Source of the DNA: Lactarius indigo
Taxonomy: Eukaryota; Basidiomycota; Agaricomycetes; Russulales; Russulaceae
DNA: 64,000 nt
Assembly (NCBI GenBank): GCA_025766275.1
Contig: JAFKAC010000025.1
Location: 62,001 to 126,000 of the forward strand
Direction of reading: 5' to 3'
Shown in pieces: positions 55,447-64,000 of the stretch; within the stretch, counting starts at the first letter, position 1, and each line of letters opens with the position of its first letter. A model generated the notes under the pieces. The model searched no databases and was not told the DNA's origin. It saw nothing but the letters and a program-made list of their open reading frames with translations. Made by a program: the position numbers and the translations under genes.

Positions 55447-55809
55447 CTCTGAATATCTGAATTCCCGAGTCTCTGCAATGCATCTGAAACTCCTGAGCTC
55501 TGACGTGTGCGAAAGTAGAAGAGTTCGATGATCGGCGTGATCGGAGCGTGTTTGGGTAAGGTATACTTACACTGCACCGTAGTACCGGTCTTGTATCACA
55601 TACTGTCCCACAATATAAACGGTTAAAAATATACAGTAGCACATCAAGATGTAAAGCTACACGATATACAATGCTCTAAGGTGCACGAAAAAGAAAAAAG
55701 AAAACATACGGGAGGGCAACGAGTTCAGTGAACAACCATTCGTGACGGGTCAAGGTAAGGACACGTCCACGTATCATGCATGCACTTGATACATACACGA
55801 ATTTAACAA
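55447..55809. other. Intergenic region right of the element
   Basis: Flank of the element, then, from about 55580, sequence shared with 57770-57790 and 58685-58872 (ACATACTGTCCCA and the SDR 3' flank). No gene seen. Confidence 0.5.
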
Positions 55810-57165
55810 TCAGTACTTCTTCGTCTCATTCTCCAACCAAGACCACAACCTCTCCCCAACTTGGGGATCTAAAGCCGCCTTGTTCGGCTCACCAAGTCGT
55901 GCCCACGGATTGAAGAACTTTCCGTTGGCATCCGCCGCAGAAGGTGCCGTCGCGCAGTAAAGTTGTGTAAGTGCACCAAGCGGTATCGGATACATCAACC
56001 AATACTATATGCCCACCCAGCAGAAGAGTCAGCTACCTGCGAAACCATACGGGATGAAGGGGAACGCACGAAAATAGCGTTGCGCCACCCGGGCTGGTGC
56101 CGCAGGAGATCCGTACGAATATTACCTGGATTAAGACTCGTGGAGACGATCTTGTCGCCATACCGCCGCGCAACCTCGCGAGCCACAATAATATTACCCT
56201 GCGACAGAGTTACAGCGAATACGTCAGGAAGGTAGGGAGAATCTTGGCTCTCTACGCACAAGTTTACTCTTGCTGTACAACTCCAACTTGCTGTACTGTG
56301 TCCTCGCAGGGCCGTCCGTGAAGGCATCAAAGTCGAGGCCTGTTGTGGAGTAGTTAGCAGACGATGAGACGGTCACTACGCGGGCTTTCTCGTGGGAGGG
56401 TGATGTGTCGGTAGCTGCGAACAGGGCAGGTAGCAGCAGTTCTGTGAATAACCAGTGGCCTACAGTATCGGGAATTAGCGCACCTGGCCGCGGCTAACTG
56501 GAAGAGGATAGGCGCTTACCGATGACGTTGGTGCCGAACTGCAAGTCATACTTTTGTGCGGTGAGCATCTCCTTTGGCGACATCATCACACCACTGTAAT
56601 CAGCGTCACCGTGACTGATCAGTCGCCACAGAAAACACAATCTGGCAACAACGCGAGACTCACGCATTGTTGATGAGGACGTGTAGTTGACTCTCTTTCC
56701 TGAAAACGCGTATTTTGGGAACCTCGATGGAAAGATAATAGATAAGAACATACGATAGGAACTCTTGCGCTGACTTCCGGACCGCGGGGATATCCGAAAG
56801 ATCAAGCTCGAGGAAAATGGCTTCCTTGCCCGTCTCGTTCTTCAGCTCGGCGATCGCCTCGTTTGCTTTTTGAGCGCTGCGCGCCGCAAGGTAAACCTTC
56901 GCATTGCGCGCCAGGAGTTGCTGATTTTCGATAAGCCCACGCTCGCACCCAATGTCTCTAACGTACCTTGACAGTCTCCTTTCCGACGCCAGTATTACCA
57001 CCTATGGCCGGGAGGAGCACCATGTTGAGCACACGCGCATTTATTTGTTCTGAACAACGCACCCGTGACAAGAATGACCTTGCCAGAAAGGTCTGGTATG
57101 TTATCGACACCCCACGTTGGCTTCGGAGGAAAGGCATACGGCAAGACCGATAGTGTGCTACCCAT
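55810..57165 (-). CDS. Short-chain dehydrogenase/reductase, copy SDR2
   Basis: Paralogue of SDR1 with the same eight-exon layout judged by eye. The N-terminus is [20 protein letters not shown]. Motifs: TG plus GNTGVG across intron 1, NNA plus GVMMSPKE across intron 4, LYSKSK (active site), and the C-terminus WLENETKKY. No frame break was noticed, so it is probably functional. It lies directly right of the RecQ/DUF6589 element. Confidence 0.82.
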
Positions 57166-58872
57166 GTGTTTTCCTGTGTGTAGTACAAGGTAGTAGGGAG
57201 GAGGTAGGTAAGTAGGGATGAGAGGAAAGAGAAAAGGAGATGAGAGCCGAGGAAAGCTGGGAGCTGGGTTTCGGTCAATTAAGAGACAAATGATGCATAA
57301 TGAAGTGAAGCTCCGCAGCGGTCGAGCCAGTGGCTCAACCACTAAGCCCGACGGCTACGTGCCGTGCACCATCGGGAAACGTTGCGCCGTTGGACGACAC
57401 GGCGACTCATGAATCATCCTGACTTTTACTCTCGTTACCTGACGAGAAAGAAAAGGCCCCTGCATTGAAAAAGAGGGGGCCCATCTATTTATAAATCGGC
57501 CCAAGATAGGAAATGGCATTTTGTGTCTTTACCTTGATCCATACGTTCAACGTCGGGCGGCGCTTGGGTATTACACACATTGGGGTCCCCACAGGGCACC
57601 TCATTCTTTAAGCTTTTCTCTTCACTCTACGGGTGCCCCGGCCTACTTACTCTCGTCGTATCACAACATATGGCTTCACAGGGCTGAAGTAGTCGAAGTT
57701 AGCGTGGAGGAGGATGGTGGATTAGTCAGCTACCTGACCATGCCCAGTTGACCGCTTCGTAGGGCCGGCCTTGTGTATTACATACTGTCCCAGAATGTCC
57801 CTGTGGCCGCCACGGTGACCCGGGTACCCGTGACTATAACTGGGGGTCAAATATATTCGTGGTGACGCCACCGCCTGGCATGGGTACACCGTACACCGTG
57901 TACGGCGTCCGAACGTTTTGGATAGGGGGGGTCCACACAGTAACCGAAATTTTCGAAGTGGAATAAGGGTGCTAAGCAACCTTACGATCCGAATCAGTGA
58001 ATAGACTGGAAAGAGTCGAAACATGTCAAAAGATGGGGAGAATATTGGGGCTGTGAAGCGACGCAAGTTGAGCGCGCAGGCCTCCGCGGGTGCGAGATGT
58101 CGTAGGTAGGTCCGTGGTAGTCATGATCGTCCCTTTGTCGAATAACTAAGGCTGCGCGCGCGTGCAGCGCACTCCGGAAAAGGGAACGGCCCGGGTGGGC
58201 TACACTGAACCCTGCTGGGTCAGTGGTCGCAGGCGACCGCAAACGGTCGCGCACGCTTCCGCGCGACGCAGCACTTTTATAGAGATGGCTACCTTGGTCG
58301 GCGACACGTTGAATTCGAGTCGTTCATGCCGCACGTAAGTGCAGCGATGTCGGAAATAGGAACAGCGTGCTGCATGGAGCCCTGCTGGTCGGGTGGTCGC
58401 AGGCAATCGCAAACGGTCGCGCATGCTTCTACGCGACACGAAAATTTGCTTGGGTGGGCGCAATGGTTGTAGACACGTCAAGCTCGAGTCACTAAGGCCG
58501 CGCGTGGGTACGGAACGCTAGGGAACGCGAGGGAGTAAGTCAAAAATGTGTGAAATGTGCAAAGCGCCCCTAAGGACATTCCAGGTACTGCCGCAGTACT
58601 GTGGTGTGACTCCCTGGTGACGTGATCGCCCCGTCACCAGCGCCGTCGCCGTCGCCAGCTGTCGACCGGACGTATACTGGCTCAAAAGATACAGTGACGC
58701 ATTAAGATGTAAAGTTACACAATATACAATGCCATAAGGTACACGAAAATGGAGAAGAAAAAAAATACATGGAAGGAGGGCAACGCGTTCAGTTGAACAA
58801 CCATTCGTGAGGGGCCAAGGTAAGGACACACGTCCACGTATCGTGCACTTGATCCACACACGAATTCAACAA
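57166..58872. other. Intergenic region between SDR2 and SDR3
   Basis: No gene. Up to about 57760 it resembles the SDR1 upstream region. It contains a GTACACCGTACACCGTGTAC inverted motif (about 57885-57905) and the tandem repeat at 58130-58500. Confidence 0.5.
58130..58500. repeat. Two imperfect tandem units with palindromic core
   Basis: Two units of about 185 bp. Each contains GGTCGCAGGC followed by CGCAAACGGTCGCGCA and an ACTAAGGC(T/C)GCGCG motif. In the first unit GCGACCG-CAAA-CGGTCGC (about 58231-58248) is a perfect palindrome. Possible regulatory element upstream of SDR2; function unknown. Confidence 0.6.
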
Positions 58873-60229
58873 TCAATACTTCTTCGTCTCATTCTCCAAC
58901 CATGACCACAACCTCTCGCCTACTTGAGGTTCCAAAGTGGCCTTGTTCGGCTCACCGAGTCGTGCCCAGGGAACGAAAAATTTCCCATTGGCGTCCGCCG
59001 CAGAAGGTGCCGTCGCGCAGTAAAGCTGCGTGAGAGCTCCGTACGATACCGGGTACATCAACCAATACTAATGCCCAACCCAACGAGAGTCAGCTATCAG
59101 CCCACCATACGCGACAAAGGGGGGAAACGCACGAAAATAGCGTTGCGCCAGCCGGGCTGGTGCCTCAGAATATCAGTGCGAATATTTCCTGGATTAAGAC
59201 TCGTGGAGACGATCTTGTCGCCGTACCGCCGTGCCAGCTCGCGCGCCACAACAATGTTGCCCTGCGACCGGGTTCGGCAAATGAGATACAGTTTGTGAGA
59301 AAAGTTATTTAGGCTGTACGCACAAATTTACTCTTGTTGTACAACTCTACTCCGCTGTACTGTTTCCGTTCAAGACTATCCACCATGGCAGAGAAATCAA
59401 GACCGGTTGTGAGGTAGTTAGCGGACGACGAGACCGTCACGATGCGCGCTTTCTCGTGGGAGGGTGATGCGTCGGTAGCCGCGAACAGAGCAGGTAACAG
59501 TAGTTGTGTGAATAACCAATGGCCTGCATGCAGTCATCGGCAATTAGTATGACGAATTCGAAGAGGATAAGATAGGCACTCACCAATGACGTTCGTGCCA
59601 AACTGCATGTCATACTTTTGTACAGTGACCTGCTCCATCGGCGACATCATCACACCACTATAAATTAGCGTCACCACAGCCGATTAGCCGCCGCAGGAAA
59701 TCCACGGATTCAAGGAACAGCACGGGACTCACGCATTGTTGACGAGGACATGAAGTTGGCTTTCTTTCCTAAAAACACATGGTTTGAGAAAGACGCGACG
59801 ATAACAGATAGGAACATACGAGAGGAACTCTTGTGCCGACTTCCGGATTGCAGGAATATCTGAGAGATCGAGCTGCAGAAAAATGGCTTGCTTTCCCGTC
59901 TCATTCTTCAGCTCTGCAATTGCCTTGTTCGCCTTTTGAGCGCTGCGCGCCGCGAGGTAAACCTTCGCGTTGTGTGCCAGAAGATGCTGGAGTTTGATGA
60001 GCCATAGTCTGGTATGCAATGTCTCTTAACGTTACCTTGACAGTCTCCCTTCCAACGCCAGCATTACCACCTGAGGACGAAAACCACGTTAAGCATACGC
60101 GCGTTTATTTATTTTGAGAAACTCACCTGTGACAAGGATGACTTTGCCAGTAAGGTCTGGGATGTCATCGACGCCCCAGGTTGGCTTTGGAGGGAAGGAC
60201 TGCTGGAAGATCGATAGTGTGGTACCCAT
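58873..60229 (-). CDS. Short-chain dehydrogenase/reductase, copy SDR3
   Basis: Third SDR paralogue, same exon layout by eye. N-terminus [20 protein letters not shown]. The cofactor motif is GNAGVG, with a conservative change from GNTGVG. Active site ELYNKSK, C-terminus WLENETKKY. Frames appear open. Its 3' flank matches that of SDR2, so SDR2 and SDR3 are a closer tandem pair than SDR1 and SDR4. Confidence 0.82.
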
Positions 60230-60974
60230 GTGTTATGAAAGATGTGGGATAAGAGGAAAGAGAGAACGATATGAGAGCAGAGAAAGTTGCGTCTCGGTCT
60301 ATAAGAGGCATGATGAAGCGCCCAACGATCGCCACTCCAGTGCCGCCCTATTGCTGTATGTGTAAGCAAAGCTCGCTTACTGTAATCTCTGGTCCGACTC
60401 GCACTCGCACTGGTTCGATCACTAAGCGCTACTAAGCCCTTGACTAAGCCCATCGTCACTGCGCCGTCGGGAAACATTGCGCCGTTGGACGCCGCTGGGA
60501 GATGACTCATCCCAACCTTTCATTCCCGATAGATACTTGACGGTGGTATGCTTGCTCTCTCCCTGGCTGATAACATCGCGTTTCTAGCAGGTTCTCCACG
60601 CTCGCCGGGTTTGCCCGCGCTTGCCCCGCTATTCTCTACACACTTCCTAAGCGCTGCTTTCCCCACGCGCTTCGCTGCCTTTCCCGCGTTGTGAACACGC
60701 CGCTCCCCAACCCATTCTAGTATGTGTCTCAGTCATTCCTGTAGAGATATGGCACAGTGATGAACCAAATATATGCGTGGATGGGAGTTCCCTGGAGTCG
60801 AGCACTGAGTTGTTTGTGCGTACAGCCAAACGCCCATATTTAATGCCTCGCCCACAGTCTCTAGTGCGTTGGACGCCTGCAGACGCGGCGGCGTTCAAGT
60901 GAACCTGTACCTCAACCTCGGATTCAACGATCGAGGCAAGATGATTCCGTTTTAAGGCGGCACCAACGAAGACT
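60230..60974. other. Intergenic region between SDR3 and the DUF6535 fragment
   Basis: SDR3 promoter side, then non-coding DNA up to the break-point of the DUF6535 duplication. No gene seen. Confidence 0.45.
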
Positions 60975-61806
60975 CGACGACTCCGATTCTGCTCCAGCAC
61001 GCCGCTCCACTAACGATTATGGTCCAATTCTGCGAGCGCCATCTTCGTATCCATTGTACAACGTGTCTGGCCACAATCCCGGTTCAACACCTCATGTCCA
61101 CGAGGTCTCTGCTTCCACGACCTCTGCTTGCTCTGTCCTGCGTGATAGCGCCTTGGATAGCGCTGCACCATTTCCTGTTCCCTTTTCTAGTGGCACTGAT
61201 GCGCCTTCCTCGTCCTTACCCACTCCAATTTATGTAGACAAACGCATCACATATGTCCCACCACTCGGCGACAACATCACCATTCCAGCATCTCACACAA
61301 CCATTGAAAACCCCGCATTCCCGCCACTACCTGATCCAGTCGCCGTTCACGTGACGACACAAGGCACCCGGGCCGATGCCACCGCAAGGTTGATGCTCTT
61401 ATCCTTCCCGGAACTTTCAGCACCCTCTCTTTCATCTACCTCTAAGGCCTCAACATCCCTATCTGGTGCCATTACACACTGCCGAACTCATAGTCCCTCT
61501 GATTTCCCAGACATTTCATCATCACCTCTGGTTGTTGACAATACTCTCCCTGCAGATCTGCCGTTGTCTTCAAACTCTGCCGCACGGCCCGGATCTGACC
61601 ACGCACCTTCTTCGCCGGAATCTCATTCATCGGTACTAGTTCCCGTTCCTCCAGGCGCTCCTCCTCCCCGGCCGATCTCTGAACCTGGTCTAGGTGCTGC
61701 TGCCCAGGCAGAACGTAGTGCGTATGTTGGTTCGCGCGAAAACGACGCTCCTGGCCCTACTTTGGCGATCCGTAAAAATGCTTCACGGAGCTCTTTCGAT
61801 GCCTAA
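60975..61806 (+). pseudogene. C-terminal fragment of a DUF6535 gene
   Basis: An open frame of about 250 codons similar to the serine/proline-rich tail of the gene at 36269-38764. Shared segments include APSSYPL, SNSAARPGSDHAPSSPESHS and the end KNASRSSFDA (there RQNASRTSLDA). All transmembrane exon sequence is missing, so it cannot be a functional copy. Its left edge marks the break-point of a DUF6535-SDR segmental duplication. Confidence 0.8.
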
Positions 61807-62029
61807 CGCATCAGAGATCATCCTCCGCACCCTTCACATGGCCAGTATGATATCGTGTAGTGCGACTAGTGTCTCCTGACAGAGAAAGTCCAATCCTTCC
61901 CTAATCTGGGGCTCTTTTATTTCTTATCTCGGAATGTGTACGACGCTACATGCATTCCAAAATACCAGAGACGAACGCTAATAAGACGACCCTCGCTACC
62001 TTTGGTCGTCGGTCTTTCTTTTCTTCTTC
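61807..62029. other. 3' flank of the DUF6535 fragment
   Basis: Matches 38765-39025. No gene. Ends in the LINE target GGTCTTTCTTTTCTTCTTC. Confidence 0.55.
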
Positions 62030-62708
62030 TTTTTTTTTTTTTTTTGATCAATATTTATTCTGGGATGCGCAACAGAGAGTTACAGACCAATCACAGCCAA
62101 ACGAAGTCGTATTTTAAGGAATACATTAGTCCATGGGAGGTGCCCCCGAGACAGAGTAAGTACGGAACCAAAATCCCAGAGAAAAATTACAAGGGAGGCA
62201 ACCACTGGGGTCACTGGGCATACAGTCGCAGTCAGAGATGCAGAGAATAAAATATGCGGGGTTGAATCCGCCGATTAGACAGTCAAAAGAGACCATAGAG
62301 GAAGCCAAACCTCAGTGTGCACCTACCTAGTCGGGTTCAGGGGGCACGGGTATAGGGGGACCGGATTCCGGCTTGGAGAGCACGCGAGTCTGGTCGAAGA
62401 AGTCGAGTGATTTACCTACGCCCCTCTTCCCTGATAAGAGGAGGGTGAACGGGTAAAAGGGGGGGGGCGTAGGGGGTAATCGCAAACCGGAGGATGCCGG
62501 TGTTGATGCGATCGAGAAGGTAACGCGGGCAGGAATGGATGATGTGCTCCGCGGTTCGAAGGGGCGCGCCGCAAGGGCAAGACGCATTTTCGGGATGGGT
62601 CGTTGGTGCGGAAGCGTTGGACGTACATGCCCGTGAAGGCGTGGTCCGTGGCAACCTGCATAAGGGTGGAAATACTGCGCCTAGGTGTGTTTGGCGCGAC
62701 GACGGCCC
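62030..62708 (-). mobile_element. 5'-truncated LINE (non-LTR retrotransposon) fragment
   Basis: On the plus strand it starts with 16 Ts (poly(A) tail of a minus-strand element). It is flanked by an imperfect repeat GGTCTTTCTTTTCTTCTTC (62011-62029) and GGTATCTCTTTTCTTCCTTC (62709-62728). The sister region at 39013-39032 has a single copy. Frames in three registers together show ATDHAFTGMYVQRF, CPCGAPLRTAEHIIHSCPRY and SLDFFDQTRVLSK, the pattern of the C-terminal end of LINE ORF2 behind RNase H. Frameshifted and therefore dead. Confidence 0.8.
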
Positions 62709-63008
62709 GGTATCTCTTTTCTTCCTTCGTTCCTCTTTTGTGTATCTACACCGCTACTCTGGGAATTCCCTCTCGCGGAAATATACCAACTTCTACGTTC
62801 CCGCGTGATCTCTCCCTCTACGGCCGAGTACGTAATCTTGTTGGGTTCCTCAGTGACACGGTCGTAGTATTCTTGTCACTCAGGACACGTTATGAGGTAT
62901 ATATAATTACACGATACGAAGGGGTCCAGCAAAACATGAGTAAATGCGAGCATGATAGGACACGCCGCAGCTTTATCAAGACTTTGGTCTGCCATGCAGA
63001 CCTACTAA
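62709..63008. other. Intergenic region left of SDR4
   Basis: Counterpart of 39013-39300, with the same TATATATAATTACACGATACG motif region. No gene. Confidence 0.5.
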
Positions 63009-64000
63009 TCAGTATTTTTTCGTCTCATTCTCCAACCAAGTCCACAACTTCTCGCCAGCTTGTGGATCTAAAGCAGCCTTGTTCGGCTCACCAGGTCGTG
63101 CCCACGGAATGAAAAACTTTCCGTTGGCATCCGCCGCAGCAGGTGACGTCGCGCAATACAGCTGCGTGAGAGCTCCGTACGGTATCGGGTGAAACAACCG
63201 ATACTAATTGCCCCCACCAGCAAAAGAGTCAGCTAGTATTCCGCGAAATCATACGCGATGGAAGCAACGCACGAATATCGCGTGGCGCCAGCCGGGCTGG
63301 TACCGCAGAAGATCCGTGCGAATATTTCCTGGATTAAGACTCGTGGAGACGATCTTGTCGCCGTGCCGTCGCGCTAGCTCGCGCGCCATAACAACGTTAC
63401 CCTGCGACCGAGTTGGGCGAATACGTCAGGAAAGTCAGGAGAAATCTTCGCTCTCTACGCACAAGTTTACTATTGTTGTACAACTGCAATGAGCTGAACT
63501 TTTCTCTCGCAGGACCATCCGGGACGGCATCAAAGTCAAGACCCGATATGAAGTAGTTAGCAGCCGATGAGACGGTCACGACGCGGGCTTTCTCGTGGGA
63601 GGGTGATGCGTCGGTAGCTGCAAACAGAGCGGGTAACAGCAGAGTGGTGAATAACCAGTGGCCTACAACGTCGGGAATTAGCGAACCCGACCACGACTAG
63701 CTGTAAGAGGATAGGCGCTTACCCATGACGTTCGTGCCGAACTGCAAGTCGTACTTTTGTACGGTAAGCATCTCCTTTGGCGACGTCATCACACCACTGT
63801 AATCGGCGTCACTAAGGTCGACCCAGCCGCCACAGAGAACACATTTCTGGCAACAACAACGCGATGACTCACGCATTATTGATAAGGACATGCAGCTGAC
63901 TCTCTTTCCTGAAAAGGCGTGGTGTTTGGGAACCCTGATGGAAAGGTAATAAGATAAGAACATACGAAAGGAACTCTTGCGCCGACTTCCGGATCGCGGG
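63009..64000 (-). CDS. Short-chain dehydrogenase/reductase, copy SDR4 (5' part outside window)
   Basis: Fourth SDR paralogue, cut by the right window edge within the exon that encodes the cofactor-to-helix region (KSAQEFL). Visible motifs: NNA plus GVMTSPKEML, VSSAANYFI, LYNNSK (YxxxK kept), LNPGN, and the C-terminus WLENETKKY. With the DUF6535 fragment on its left it repeats the arrangement of 36269-40677. Splice sites appear intact. Confidence 0.78.

Noticed and set aside
1..64000. tRNA, rRNA or CRISPR features
   Set aside because: No cloverleaf with A and B boxes, rRNA core or regular repeat-spacer pattern was noticed by eye. A tRNA search program could still find a degenerate one.

Overview
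The window looks like chromosomal DNA of a filamentous basidiomycete, most likely an Agaricomycete. Genes carry many 45-75 bp GT-AG introns with CTRAY-like branch sites. The protein families seen (DUF6535 membrane proteins, DUF6589 proteins, chromodomain Ty3/gypsy elements) are typical of mushroom-forming fungi. No bacterial-type operons, CRISPR arrays or rRNA genes were seen. All gene models below were assembled by eye from splice signals and phase; every exon phase given was checked arithmetically.

Region 1 (1-970) is a relic of a gypsy LTR element running off the left edge. Region 2 (about 975-23020) is a higher-order tandem array, A1-B1-A2-B2, of four related units of about 5 kb. Each unit holds decayed plus-strand pieces of a RING/IBR-type gene and, on the minus strand, a small multi-exon gene with a TATA box. 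That gene encodes a proline-rich protein with an acidic patch and a C-terminal zinc-ribbon-like cysteine cluster. Three of its four copies are intact. Two MITE-like elements interrupt the array, one with an exact empty site in the sister unit.

Region 3 (23.6-30.9 kb) holds an intact penta-EF-hand gene (10 exons), an intact RING-IBR plus coiled-coil gene (6 exons) that looks like the parent type of the decayed copies, and a truncated second copy of both. Region 4 (30.98-38.8 kb) has a 1542-residue NO VEIN-like ATPase/DUF3883 gene and a DUF6535 membrane protein gene.

Region 5 (39.3-64 kb) is an array of four short-chain dehydrogenase (SDR) genes. It is part of a DUF6535-SDR segmental duplication and is interrupted by mobile DNA. 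The most striking object is a DNA element at 41731-55439. It has long inverted repeats starting CCAGACTCC, a 7-bp direct target repeat TACTGGT, and two inward-facing genes: a DUF6589 gene and a RecQ-family helicase gene, whose 3' ends overlap. A nearly new chromodomain gypsy element (44433-52277, 5-bp target repeat GTTGG) sits in the last intron of the DUF6589 gene. Without it the host element is about 5.86 kb. I regard this RecQ/DUF6589 inverted-repeat element as the best candidate for a little-described system here, with the zinc-ribbon family of the A/B array second.
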